A DNA stretch of 64,000 bases from Lojkania enalia (taxonomy: Eukaryota > Ascomycota > Dothideomycetes > Pleosporales). The translations under genes were made by a program, and so were the position numbers. Below are positions 1-10,840 of the stretch, piece by piece; position 1 is the stretch's first letter; each line of letters begins with the position of its first letter. The notes under the pieces were generated by a model. That model was not told where the DNA came from, made no database searches, and worked only from the letters and a program-made list of their open reading frames with translations. The DNA lies in NCBI GenBank assembly GCA_010094045.1, contig ML986673.1, positions 91,916 through 155,915 on the forward strand, in the 5' to 3' direction.

Positions 1-86
1 TGCTAAGATAAAATATTTAAAGTAAACAACTAAGTAGTAAACTAGACTATATTAAAATTAGACTATATAAGATTAAAGAATAGACG

Positions 87-395
87 TTATCTATAAACTA
101 TTAACTTAAATTACCTATAACTATAAAAATCTACCTAACCTTCTATATCGCACTTATAGAAAAGGCACTTTAAGATACTAAACTAGTAGTATATACCGTA
201 GACGTATACAGAGAAGATCTAGAATAGAAAGTTAAGAGAATAATAAGATATAAAATATAGAATAGTAAATAGTACTATCTAATAAAATAGTTAGGAATAG
301 ACAAATATAGGAACCTATAGAATAATACCTAAAAACTAGAAGAAAACCTTAGCCCTATAGTATTATAGGTATATTATAAAAACTAAATTTATAAA
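87..395 (+). mobile_element. Ty3/gypsy polyprotein 3' end (integrase tail + chromodomain), RIP-degraded
   Basis: One reading frame carries the end of a chromovirus-type Ty3/gypsy polyprotein broken by stops. The segment reading LKLPITIKIYLTFYIALIEK matches the C-terminal integrase motif (LPxTMKIHPVFHVSLLE) that precedes the chromodomain. Next comes a chromodomain-like stretch: KVKRIIRYKI, then YYLIK-stop-LG, where the family has YLVKWKGY, then LEENLSP, where it has WEPEENL. The stops fall at expected Trp and Gln positions (TGG to TAG, CAG/CAA to TAG/TAA), as RIP would produce. The surrounding DNA is extremely TA-rich. The element is cut by the left edge of the window and cannot be functional. 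Confidence 0.72.
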
Positions 396-1480
396 GAAAA
401 CTAGAAGATAGAATAGTAGAATTAAATAATATTAGCTATATTATAAGAGGCGATTCTACTTTAGGAAGGAGACCTGCCTTATAATCCGCCTCTTTCTCTT
501 CCTTAAGTTATTCTTACGTATATTTATAACCCTCTACTTACCTATACTTCGCTTGTTTACGAATTTTATAAAGATACTAGATCCTTATATAAGTTACTAC
601 TACCTTATTAAGAAGTTATTCTAACTCCTCCTAGGCTAGACGGATCTCCTCCTCTAACTTTACAACTTTAGCATCCCGCTTTACTACTAGGAAGAATTAG
701 GAATAAACTAGTATTACGGGACTAAAATATATAAGTAATCTAAATATCGCGATCCGTGTTATACGATAAATATATACTAGTATAAAAGTACTCTAAATAA
801 TATAATTTCTTAGATATCTTCTTCTTATCTACTTTATAAGTTAACCCTTTACGGGAATACTAGGAATAAGGTATAATTATTTTACCTAAACAGTCTATAT
901 AATTAGTATAATAATATCTATTTAGAGTTAAACGATAAAGGGGAAGTATTAGAAATATATATAGTCTCAGCGAAAATAGCGTATTAACCCTATTATATAC
1001 TAGTTTAGAATAGGAAAACTCTTAGGCTAAGAGCTTAAAAGGGGAAGGTAGTATTATAGGTATCCTTATAAGAACCCCCGTACTAGACCTAATTAAGATT
1101 TAAGACTCTATATAGCTAGAAGAATAAAACTAGTATAAAGTATATAATACGCTTAGTAGCTTAGCTAATTAAGCAACTAAGTATACTTAGTAGCTTAGTT
1201 AACTAAGTAACTGAGTAAGAAAATAATAAGAGAACTAAATTGTATTTAATAACCTTACAACTCTAATCTTTATAGCTCCTTATAGTTAACTTAAATATCC
1301 TTTATATACTCTACTTATATACTTCTATTATAAGCCTATAAGAATAATATACCTTATAATATATAATTACTCTTAGTTATTACCCGCCTTGCACCTAGCT
1401 AATAAGAAGAGCTGTTATAGTAACCTATAGTAACTATATAGAGATATATATACTACTACCCTAGCTGAATGAATATTCTA
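396..1480. other. TA-rich RIP-like DNA without a readable gene
   Basis: No open frame of useful length. The sequence is made mostly of TA, TAG and TTA words typical of RIP-degraded repeats. It lies between the gypsy relic and the copia relic and probably holds the unreadable remains of one or both elements. A 34-bp tandem duplication sits inside it. Confidence 0.5.
1152..1219. repeat. Two tandem copies of a 34-bp unit
   Basis: The unit beginning CTTAGTAGCTTAG occurs at 1152 and again at 1186 with a few differences. It is itself built of short CTTAG/CTAAG inverted words. It lies inside the RIP-degraded tract and codes for nothing visible. Confidence 0.6.
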
Positions 1481-2795
1481 AGCTATTATAGCTATTACTA
1501 ACTAATTTAGACTAGATCTACTCTAGTATAATATACTAAATACCTTTCTTAATACTTAAATCTATTAGAAGCTTTATATTAAAATACTAGATAGATTTAA
1601 GAAGGATAGATAGCTATTATAGGTGTTAAGAGTCTTATATAGATTAAAAGAGTTACTACTTCTATAGTATAAGGAACTAAGAAAGATACTACTATTACTA
1701 GAATTAATACTAATTAGAGGATTTCTATATATCTATATTAATAAATAGCTAATACTATTTGTTTATATTAATAATATTATTATAGCTGTTTATCCAACTA
1801 ATTAATACCTATATTAGAGGTTTAAGACTTAGCTTAGTAAGTACTATAACTTTAAATACCTTAGACTAATTAAATAGTTCCTAGATATATATATTATTCG
1901 AGATACTAATATATATATAATATATTTAGTATAGGATATATATATTAATAAGGTTATTACTAAATATAATATTGTTATAATAGGACGCTATTTTAAAATA
2001 CTTATAACTATTAACTACCTTAAACAGTCTATAGAGGAACTAAACTAAACTTAGATAAAGATATATTAAAAATTAGTTAGCTATCTAGCCTTTTTAATAT
2101 AGTTTATACGTTTAGAATTAACGCGTATATATATAATTTACGCCTCTTACTTAACTAATCTAGAATAAGCATATATTAGCTCTATTTATAAGATTTAAAG
2201 CTATATTATTAATACTAAATATTAAGTACTATAGGTATAGGTAGTAAATAAAGGAGGTATCTAAAAGTACCTTATAATACTATAGGATTACTGTAATCTA
2301 GTATTCTTTAGTATATTAGATACTATATTTACTAATAATATTAAGATATAACGAAGCTTATAAAAATATATATTCTAGTTATTTAGTATAACTATTAACT
2401 AGAAGTCGACGCTTTAATATACTATTATAAAATTAACTACTAAGGTAGAGCTGCTAGTACTATTTCTTACAGGATTAGAGATAGAAGAGTAGTATTATCT
2501 ATTTAACGGACTATTACTAAAGCTTAATTAGACGCCTATTATCTAGTATAATAATTAGTAGACCGTAGGAATTATTACGAAAGAGTAGAATAAGCTTACT
2601 ACTAAGCTTAAGCATATTAATATTTACTAGAATTAGGTTCGCTAGGAAGTTAAGCAATATCGCCTCTATATATAATAGAAGCCTATAGATTAAATGCCCG
2701 CAGACGGAATAATAAAGATACTTCCTTACTAGAAGTATACTAAGTTTATGCGACAACTTTACCTTATAGATATATAATTAAAGGTTTAAAGGATG
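1480..2795 (+). mobile_element. Ty1/copia pol relic (reverse transcriptase and RNase H), RIP-degraded
   Basis: The plus strand reads as the C-terminal half of a copia polyprotein with many stops. VLRVLYRLKELLLL-stop-YKEL corresponds to the LLKALYGLKQSPRLWYKEL block of copia RT. LILFVYINNIIIAVYP is the YVDDIIIA catalytic box with both aspartates changed to asparagine (GAT to AAT, a G-to-A change as RIP gives). FLDIYIIRD follows. Near 2600-2780, MPADG..K.LP..K..KFMRQL matches the end of copia RNase H (MPADGLTKALPRQKHEKFVRQL). Stops fall at Trp/Gln sites. The catalytic residues are lost and the element is dead. Confidence 0.8.
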
Positions 2796-2840
2796 GAGAA
2801 GGATATTAAGTAAGTCATCCTTTCGTCGCCTATCGACTAC

Positions 2841-2852
2841 AGGATAAGAGGG
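2841..2852 (+). other. Candidate polypurine tract of the copia element
   Basis: A purine run (AGGATAAGAGGG) lies just after the end of the copia reading frame and two bases before a TGTTAC that could open the 3' LTR. Position and composition fit a plus-strand priming site. Confidence 0.45.
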
Positions 2853-2854
2853 TA

Positions 2855-3032
2855 TGTTACGGTTATAGAAGGAGACATCTAGTAGACGTGCAGGTGAGAG
2901 CGACTGCTTGTAAAGCTATAGGAAGTTAGGACTGCACATTAGAAAGCAGGTTCTTAGAACTTGCATCAACACACACAGATACACAGAGACAGACACAGAA
3001 TAATAGACCCTTTTTCACCCTAATATTAAACA
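2855..3032 (+). repeat. Candidate 3' LTR of the copia element
   Basis: The segment begins TGTTACGG directly after a polypurine run and can end at a CA at 3032, giving the TG...CA ends of an LTR of about 178 bp. It is less TA-rich than the pol relic. No second copy is in the window, so the boundaries are a guess from position and termini. Confidence 0.42.
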
Positions 3033-3829
3033 TCTGCTGAATGGACGCGATTGTTTCAACCTAGCCTATTTATTCTTTAAACCGAGCGAGATCTAATGAA
3101 AATATAGCAAGTAAGCTTAACACTTACTATGGCATTGACCATGTAAAGTCTTGTGTCTTACGTCTTGTGATGGCAAGGCAAAGGACATACCAACTTACCA
3201 TCACTTATTCTTGGCGTTCCTCTTGGCATAGAACCTTCCGGGATAGCAAGGAATGTAGGCCCAACGATCGTCCAATCGTCTTCCCACTAATTTCCACTCC
3301 AAGATTTTACCAACCGAATGCATTCCTCATTGTAGGATCTGGTCTGCAGGCTATAGAACTGGAATGCAGAATTTACAGAGCGTATCATCCCCACAATCGC
3401 CCATCCCACATATCCCATCGCGCCACCCCCAACAGCCCAGATGTAGTAGTGTATTGCGAGCACTTCATCTTCCTCGGCAATAATCTTCATGTCCGGGGTG
3501 GCCTAGAAATCGCATTAACGACAGCAATGCTCCATCTCGTCATTCGATTTAAACCTTCAGATAGTTCAAACATACGATGGGGGCGCTCCGGATCTCGTGG
3601 ACCCCTCCAAGCTTCCGTATTATATATACCGTCATAAATGTTCATTTAATATAGCTACACGTCTCTTGCAAGCATATACCCCTTAATAGCTTGGATCGGA
3701 GTTCAGCTGCGACCTTGTGTTGATTTTCTTGGTGCACCTTACCAAAATGTCTATTGCATCGGTTCACGAGAACAAATTATTGTCTTCTAAATACAGCATT
3801 ACTAGGGCGGCTTCTGTATGTTCAGGCTT
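3033..3829. other. Mostly unassigned; overlapping open frames on both strands
   Basis: A plus frame (3167-3637) and a minus frame (3287-3490) are both open. The minus one encodes 67 aa with one glycine-rich hydrophobic helix (GGGAMGYVGWAIVG) and stays open after one TAG, so it is the better candidate for a small membrane protein or its remnant. I do not recognise either. Confidence 0.25.
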
Positions 3830-4022
3830 TTACTCATCCTCTGAGGTGAGCTTTGGGGCTGGCGGGCGCTTCCGCTTAGACACGAAGGGGACGTTCTTTT
3901 TGGAAGGGCTAATTAGGGCTAGAGGGCTCATCGGGGATATCATATTCTCCTTCAGCCTCTATTATAAAATAGGCTAGTTCTGCATGAGAGACGGTAATTG
4001 CGCGATTGGCGCTTTCACTCAT
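3830..4022 (-). pseudogene. Small frameshifted reading frame of about 64 codons
   Basis: On the minus strand a start at 4022 opens a frame ending DIPDEPSSPN-stop. The next frame continues directly as SPSKKNVPFVSKRKRPP and ends SEDE-stop at 3830. The total length is 3n+1, so deleting one T in CCTAATTAGCCC would fuse both halves into one protein of about 63 aa with an acidic middle and a basic, nuclear-signal-like tail. I do not recognise the family. It may be a broken small gene or a fragment of a larger one. Confidence 0.4.
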
Positions 4023-5740
4023 AGTACTGTCTGGACAGAAGTCCTACAGGAATAGACTCATAGAACCTGTATGTGTAGTCGAATCATTCATGCGAAAGTG
4101 CTAGTCCTCAACCCTTACATGTGCCTCTCTTCGTCAGCTGCCCGTTTACGCGTCACGAAAAAGCCAGTTACGATATGTGGAATAGCCAGGTGAGCGGGGT
4201 GGTAATGAGCGAGTGCTACTCTTATTGGAGCTTGATATTGGTTGTCAGTATTCTATTTAAAATAAGGATATGCTAGGATAGGGCAAGCACCGGATAACCG
4301 ACTGGACTCTAAACGACGGTGGGAGCACATAGAAAATATTTATACTGCTATCTTGATAGTATGGTGGAAAGGGCGCCTTGTACGGCTGTAGGAAGGCTGG
4401 ACATGGAAATGTGATGGAGATTTTGGCAAGTCTGCCGAGCTGTATCGGATACCATCGCACGATATCAAATCACGCCGGATATCAGCTGATATACCCCTTT
4501 TCCATGTACATAAATATGGCCCACTGGCCATCTTCAATCAATCAGTTCAGTTCCTTATCTCCCTCCCTGAGACAAGATTCGCCTCTCACCGCAGAAAATA
4601 TACAGAGCACGCAATTAGATTCTTTTATTACACTTAACGTACAGCGATATTCCAACCAAATCCCTTATTATAATATTGAGAATTTTCATCATCTCTAGTA
4701 CTTAAAGTAAATAGCACTGATTAATACATTAACATTGAAATGGACCGGATTTCATTCATTTAATTACTTTATCAAGAAAATATAATTTTTATTTAATAGA
4801 CAGCTTAGAGTTAAGGCTGACTGAATCTCTCCCCGCCTATTCTCCCAAACAGATTGCTAATCTACCGGCATCTTATACCTTTGCTCAAACATCAAGCACC
4901 TTAGTAATTAACAAATACTTCAGATGCGTCTAAGCAACACTCAATCTATCTCTTATTCTAAGAAAAAAAAAATCCTATATGCTAATTGTAGCGCCGATTC
5001 ATATAACCTCTAATATATATCTCATAGGATAGGACGGAGACATGAGGAAGATAGTCTTGGGAGATTGTGAAAGCCAGTTATTTCGAACGCAATGTAAAAC
5101 ACTAGATTTGCTTTTCCTAGATTCACTAGGAAATCGCATTGGCTCATCCTTGGATATCATGTGAACAAAATGTTGCGTTCTAACTTTAGAGTAGGCAAGT
5201 CACGTAGAAATTTTCTCTAGCTAGGAGCTTCGTATAGAGTTTTCATAGAAACTGACCAAGATACTGAGATCAAAAAATTTTCATGCTGTTGATGAGGTTT
5301 CTTGGGAATGAATACAAGCTTCCTGCTACAAATATCACCAACTCGATCCTAGCACTCAACCCTATGCTTCCTCGTTTGGCTCCACCCCATTTTTCAGGCG
5401 ACCTACCCCTATTTCGAAAACTATATTGGTCCCCGAAATCGCGGTCCTCAGTTATAGAGGAAACACTGCCCACAATTACGAGATCAGCAACTACTCCTGT
5501 CCCCATGTACCAGGATGAACAACGCCAAGATGGTTCCACTCCACCTTTTCTCGTCTATCATCCGTGCTATGCGCCACTCGGTAATATTCACAAATGAAAT
5601 TGGTATATGCGTATCGTTTCACAGCGCTAATGAGCAAGTTTTCAGAAGGTGAGTACCTGAATGTCCATGCCAAGGCTTCCGCCTTCCTTGGCAATACGGT
5701 GCCCAGAACACCTCGAGGAACACGCCGTGGGGTTGGATGG
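4023..5740. other. No recognisable gene
   Basis: Several short frames overlap on both strands (for example 4378-4698 plus, 5270-5539 minus, 5283-5597 plus). None shows a family motif, splice-site support or low-complexity coding character, and opposite-strand frames are equally open. An A-run lies near 4963. Confidence 0.4.
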
Positions 5741-5748
5741 TATATAAA
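5741..5748 (+). promoter_or_regulatory. TATA box (TATATAAA) of the His/Cys repeat protein gene
   Basis: TATATAAA lies 135-142 bp before the ATG at 5883, a usual distance for a filamentous fungal gene with a short leader. A CT-rich leader follows and the ATG has a good context (CACCATGA). Confidence 0.55.
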
Positions 5749-5882
5749 GGCTGACCATGGGGATTACTGCCATATTTCTGTATTCTGGAGTCTTCAACTC
5801 TCGTTTACCGTTCAACGCTGCCCAGAACAGTAGCTCTTCCTTCGTTTAGTCGTTTACCATTACCAGCTACGCTCGTGTCACC

Positions 5883-6533
5883 ATGAAGGCTGCAGCTATA
5901 ATCCTTTTCGCTCTCCCTGCCATTATGGCACAGAGCCTAACCACCTCCGCATCTGCTGCTAGTGGATCCTGCGAGCCTCACGAAGACCACTGGCACTGTC
6001 CTCCTGGCGTCCCCGAGCCGACGACTCCTCCAGCACTAAGCGCAACAGAAGACCCCGATGACCATGATCACGATGCTACAGCAACTGTCTGCGAGCCTCA
6101 CGATGATCATTGGCACTGTCCATCTGGCGTTCCCGAGCCGACAACTCCTCCAGCACTAAGTGCAACAGAAGACCACGATGACCATGATCACGATGCTACA
6201 GCAACTGTCTGTGAGCCTCACGATGATCACTGGCACTGTCCATCCGGCGTCCCCGAGCCCACTACTCCTCCCGTTCTCAGCGCGACGGAGGACCACGATG
6301 ACCATGATCACGATGCTACAGCGACTACTTGCGAGCCGCATGACGACCACTGGCATTGCCCGTCTGGCGTCGCGGAGCCAACAACCCCACCTGCTCCCGT
6401 CACGACAACCACTGGTGCTAATGCAACTGTTACGTCGCCTACTCCTAGCGAGTTTTCCGGTGCAGCTGCTACGGGTATGAAGAACGGGGGAGTGGCGTTG
6501 GCTTTGGGCATTGCTGGTGTGTTGCTCGTTTGA
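5883..6533 (+). CDS. Secreted, GPI-type Cys/His-rich four-repeat protein (probable metal binder)
   Basis: A single exon encodes 216 aa. Residues 1-16 form a signal peptide ending AIMAQ. From residue 30 there are four units of 40 aa, the last one partial. Each opens with C-EPHxDHWHC-PxGV, continues EPTTPP, and in units 1-3 ends with an acidic/His run (DHDDHDHDATAT). Each unit holds two cysteines and several histidines spaced CxxHxxHxHC, a plausible Zn or Cu site. A Ser/Thr-rich stalk follows, then a hydrophobic tail (GGVALALGIAGVLLV), as in GPI-anchored wall proteins. Secretion and anchoring are clear from the sequence; metal binding is inferred from composition. It resembles short His/Cys repeat proteins of ascomycetes, but no function is assigned. 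The DNA repeats are 120 bp and highly alike, so copy number probably varies between strains. Confidence 0.9.
   Translation: MKAAAIILFALPAIMAQSLTTSASAASGSCEPHEDHWHCPPGVPEPTTPPALSATEDPDDHDHDATATVCEPHDDHWHCPSGVPEPTTPPALSATEDHDDHDHDATATVCEPHDDHWHCPSGVPEPTTPPVLSATEDHDDHDHDATATTCEPHDDHWHCPSGVAEPTTPPAPVTTTTGANATVTSPTPSEFSGAAATGMKNGGVALALGIAGVLLV
5970..6395 (+). repeat. Four tandem 120-bp coding repeats
   Basis: Units begin at the first Cys codons at 5970, 6090, 6210 and 6330. Units 1-3 are near-identical over 120 bp, including the CATGATCACGATGCTACAGC segment. Unit 4 is truncated and more diverged. The period equals 40 codons, so gain or loss of a unit keeps the frame. Confidence 0.92.
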
Positions 6534-7429
6534 AGTGATGTTTTCTGTGGAGTGAGTGAGGATGGATAATAGCGAAGTAACGACCGTGATTTAATATTCT
6601 TCTGCGATACATGCCGAAAATGTACTATGTATCAATATTAATGTTTTTGGATATAATGGACAATTTGGGCCTCCAAAATGGAGGTAATCTCAGAGTTTAT
6701 TCTCACTAACCCTTTTCGATGTTTTGCAATTATTCCACGTTTTCTACTCCGACCTATTTTCTCCTCAAAGAAGTGATTGCACGCTCGTCCGTAATGTTGG
6801 AAAGACTGCTACTTCAAAATAAACCAATGTATATCCACATCTTTAAACTTTTCTCAGTCGCTATTTAGGCCAAGCTCACATTGAATATGTATCTGCTCAA
6901 TGCAATATGATCTTCGCCCTACCTTTTAAGTGGTGCAACTTACAACTCATTGATATATCTAAGCTAGTCAATAGTGTTTAATTCTGGCGGAACCCATGGT
7001 TATCAAAGAGTTGTGAAGAAATCGATTATTATACGATGGCTCTCACGTCGCGATTTTCTTGGGAAAATAAGCCTACGTGAAACAACTGGGATTTGCTAGA
7101 AAATGTACTATTCCGTATAATAACACGAAAATGGATAGATGTAACTGTAGACTTGATTCCGTGGATGGGAATATGAAGCTATACTTCTTAGGGCGGTCAC
7201 GTGGAGAGACACATCATGTTGGCTAAATGGAGAATTGGATTTAACTGTCACTAACATAACAAACTATTTTATTTCACATAGCCTATAAAAGCTTTTTCAG
7301 ATTATATCTACCATCGACGTTACTCCCATCGGAGACTTCAGTACTTATCTCACTACCTTTCATCTACCTCACGTACTGCTTTGCTTCTCAAGGCTTTTCC
7401 GCTCTAACCAAATACTAATCATAAGGGTG
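6534..7429. other. Intergenic, no gene seen
   Basis: AT-rich non-coding DNA after the repeat-protein gene. A TATAAAAG word occurs near 7286 but no plus-strand gene follows it. Confidence 0.45.
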
Positions 7430-7804
7430 CTACCCGCAACGAAAGTAGTATCCAATATGGATCTCTTGATTGGTGTGCTTAGCAAATTGCTCCTTGATCC
7501 ACGTGCCAAGCTCCCTCAATACATTATGAGTCCGAGCTGCATGAATGCATGACCGTAACTAATCAACCCTTACAATAATCACCTTCTTTAGATTCTCACA
7601 CTTAAATACGCTCTCCATATTATAGTTCTTAACAATGTCGCCGACAGAACGCAGATTATTCTACCCGAAGTATTCGTATAGGTGTGACCTTTGTAGTAGC
7701 TCGGGCGTGACGAGCTTGGGAATGTGGAAAGTAGTCAACAGGGTGTGCAGGGATGGAGGGCTATGTATGGAAACCATATCGGCTCTCGGCTCCTGCCAAG
7801 TATA
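7430..7804 (-). pseudogene. Decayed fragment of a fungal gene, two in-frame TAG stops
   Basis: One minus-strand frame stays coding-like for 125 codons, with TAG at 7661-7663 and 7559-7561. Readable parts include SLHTLLTTFHIPKLVTPELL, then SVGDIVKNYNMESVFK, then LRELGTWIKEQFAKH near the end. The last phrase resembles the C-terminal part of fungal proteins that begin with an LPLEIRQ(Q/L)IY motif, and such a start lies at 8143-8331 on the same strand. I infer that both pieces come from one decayed gene. The first stop (GGG-TAG-AAT) is consistent with a C-to-T or G-to-A change. Confidence 0.5.
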
Positions 7805-8142
7805 GTGATGAAGTGATGTGAAATGTGTAAAGTAGAGGGATGGATGAGGAGAACTGTTTTGATTAATATCTATGGAGGATCAGAGCTATTTATACTGTCT
7901 GTCCTAGTATCACATAATATTAGGGCCAGTCCTTAATAGGGATCATGCCATATATAGAGCCTTACAAAATGTAGCCGTTTCACGGAATTGAAGCCGAATT
8001 TAATTGAAATGGTGGCCAGCCATTTCATCATAAATTGATTATTTGGTTAGTCCCCAATCTCAATAGTGGAATTCGAGGTAAAAACTTGAGAGGCTCCTGA
8101 GAATGTGAGCCTGTGCGCGTGACAGATCTATGGCAAGAATTA

Positions 8143-8331
8143 CTAGTGGAAGAGGTTGGTCGGAGGAGAGTTATTGATTTCGACTGCTTCAAAATAGACA
8201 GACATCCTAGGGCCGTAAATTTGTTGGCGTATCTCAAGTGGTAGCATCTTGAATAGCGATCCATAGACTCTGTCACCGAGATTTAGACATGGCTCTTTGG
8301 GCGACCGTACCTTTAAATCTTGAAGCGGCAT
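8143..8331 (-). pseudogene. N-terminal fragment with LPLEIRQQIY motif
   Basis: A 62-aa minus frame contains KMLPLEIRQQIYG, the F-box-like opening common in uncharacterised fungal proteins (DUF7730-type), then stops too early. The neighbouring frame (8028-8276) is also partly open but loses the family pattern. It is probably the 5' part of the decayed gene whose other part lies at 7430-7804, with frameshifts between them. Confidence 0.45.
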
Positions 8332-8863
8332 AGGCTTAATAGTCTCCAGGGAAAGTCATTTTCGTTCATTCTAAAGGAAGCCACATCCACTAACCTCTCT
8401 GCTGGGTACGGCATAAGTCTACCTCCGAAGGGATGGTATTATTCTAGCAAGCTCGAATCAAACACTCATTTTGCATTTCTATTGTACATGAACGCTTTTA
8501 GATATTTACAAATATTTGGTTGTTTCATAAGGCTCCTTGCCAGAGCATCGCGGAACTATGCTATCAAATATTGGGATAGAAGTATTATTCTCATGACCAA
8601 AGACGATGGACTGAAAATTTATTTCTATTGCCTTTGTGCGTCAGAAATAAAGGAGATTGCGTCCATGCAACAGCGGAAGCTGCTTGGCATCTAGAAGGCA
8701 GAGTTGCTTTTCTTACCCCGCACGATATCGTCGCCACCAGCCTCAACTTCAGCTAATCCACGCCTATGACTTTCCAAACAAGCTGCCCAGAAATATTCAA
8801 TGAGACCCCACACGATTTTTTTAAGTGATATTTTGAACGAGGCGATGCTGGATCTACCAAAAG
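8332..8863. other. Intergenic; upstream region of HET-1
   Basis: A plus frame of 124 codons (8320-8694) is open but shows no motif and has an AT-biased, non-coding look. The end of this stretch should hold the promoter of the HET gene starting at 8864; no clear TATA box is seen. Confidence 0.35.
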
Positions 8864-10840
8864 ATGGCCAATAAACAGCTGTACACGCCTCTCTCAAAGT
8901 CGAAAAACGACATCCGACTCCTTGACCTAGAACCCTCTAATACCAATTTCAACTCCTCTATATGCTGTCATTTGCGGCATGCCGTACTACGACCAGGTTT
9001 AAATTTCACAGCCTTATCGTACACCTGGGGCGACCCAACTGTGCGCAAGCCAATCTCAACCAATGGCCATACTATGAATGTAACAGTCAATCTATATGAC
9101 GCTCTCCAACATATGCGAGATGCATCTCAGCGGCGTACTTTCTGGATTGACGCTGTTTGTATAAATCAAAACGATATCCTAGAAAGAAATGCTCAAGTTT
9201 TGCGCATGTGCGAGATCTATGGCATAGCTAGCTCTGTAGAAGTATGGCTAGGAAAAGAGGCAGAAAATGACGCAGCAGGGATGAGCGTAGTGAAAGAACT
9301 CGGCGCTAGCGTCTCTAACGCTGAAGATATTCTATCAAAGCCGCTCAGTGATAAGAATAAAGAGGATTTTTTCAACATCCTTTCTGCTTGTAACCCAGAG
9401 GTTGCCAGGGCAGTTGGAAGACTATTCAAGAGGCCGTGGTGGACACGGGTATGGGTCGTTCAAGAATTGTCCCTCGCCAATCAAGCTACATCCATAGTCA
9501 GATGCGGAGCCCAGGTAGCGCCTTGGTTGTCGTTCCTAGTGACAGCATACGCTATTAACGAATTCTGGTCGCTTATGAACGGGATTATATCCACTAAATT
9601 CCCTGACGAGCGTCTCGACGGTACTGAACATGGTGTACGTATGGCGCAGTGCAGGAACATTAACCCGGAATTCCCAGGCTTTACGCTTCTCGAGTTATTG
9701 AATCAGCACCGCGACTGCGAAGCAACAGACCCACGAGACAAGATCTATGGACTCCTCGGTCTTGCAGGGGACGTTGATACAATTGGAGTCCAGCCTTCCT
9801 ATACGTCTCCTCCACAAGGAGTCTACACTGACCTTGTTAGAAAGCATGTCACGGCTACTAGCTCGCTAGATATCCTCTGCGAGGTTCGACACCCGAGGAA
9901 GCTTGCGGGCCTTCCATCCTGGGTTCCCGACTGGAGTACTGATCAGACCGTCCCCGGGATTTGCATTCACGATCGCTATCTTGGCGGCAATAATTTTCCG
10001 GGCTCCCCTATACCACAATTCGAGAAATACGCTGCTTCTGGCTCTTCACGCGCGGCTGTGGCGTTCTTTAATACCACATTAGGCATTACTGTAGTCCCTG
10101 TGGGGCTAATCGTATTTCTAGGAAAGGTAGATAATGGAATGGCCTTGTCTGATTTAGGTGACATTGAAACGCTTGGTCATGCGGATGAAGAAGGATATAG
10201 TGGAAGCAACATTGAAATATTTAATAACTGGTTGAACTTGGTCCTCAAGAGCCCAAACTGGGAAGATATCGAAAAGAGATATGGAGCTGATAATGTACTC
10301 GAGGTTTTCTGTCGAACATTGATCTCAAACAGAAATGGGCAGATGATGAAGCCTCCAAACAGCAGTAAGATAGATGATGAAGATAGAGATATGAGGTACG
10401 TTGAATAGCACTCGATAGTACTTCTCTAACAAGTGTTGTGTAGTGATGTTATAACAGAGGATGGTGAGGAAGAAGAACAAGTTGCTGGTGAGTTAGATAT
10501 ATTCAGTGATGGATCTTCTGAGAATGAGTTCCGTTTCAGTGAGAGTAATGTGATATTCTCTCCAGCTGAAATGCTGAGCATGTCGCACGAAACCTTTGCC
10601 TCTTGCCTGATGGTATCTTGGGGAAAACGGCTCGCTATTCTTGATAGTGGCCACATTGGTATCGTGCCAGAGCATTCCGCCCTGGGTGACGCTGCGTTTA
10701 TTGCTCTTGGATGCTCGGTCCCACTCATTCTACGGAAACGAGGCTCTTCGGCCGCAATATTGATAGGGGAAAGCTATATACACGGAATTATGGACGGCGA
10801 GTATATGGATCGTAGTACTGAGACTATTTCCTTACAGTAG
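8864..10840 (+). CDS. HET-domain protein (heterokaryon incompatibility type), 642 aa
   Basis: Two exons: 8864-10395 and 10444-10840. The 48-bp intron (GTACGT donor, CTAAC branch at 10426, TAG acceptor at 10443) is the only acceptor choice that keeps frame. HET block 1 is LSYTWGDP (residues 51-58), block 2 FWIDAVCINQND (about 93-104), block 3 RPWWTRVWVVQE (about 190-201). DPRDKIYGLLGLA lies near residue 290, usual for the family. Exon 2 supplies an acidic linker and the classical HET C-terminus (GHIGIVP, LGDAAFIALGCSVPLILR, YIHGIMDGE). HET proteins trigger cell death when incompatible hyphae fuse, or act in related NLR-like immunity; the partner is unknown. The N-terminus (LYTPLSKSKNDIRLLDLE) parallels the HET gene at 21081-23156, so the two are probably distant paralogues. 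Confidence 0.92.

Noticed and set aside
1152..1219. CRISPR-like repeat
   Set aside because: Only two adjacent copies without spacers, in fungal RIP-degraded DNA.
2517..2756. 79-codon minus-strand open frame
   Set aside because: It lies antisense to the copia RNase H relic and its composition follows from the TA-rich DNA.
3167..3637. 156-codon plus frame
   Set aside because: No motif; the opposite strand is equally or more coding-like, so I could not support it as a gene.
5270..5597. Overlapping 89- and 104-codon frames on opposite strands
   Set aside because: No family, signal peptide or splice support for either strand.
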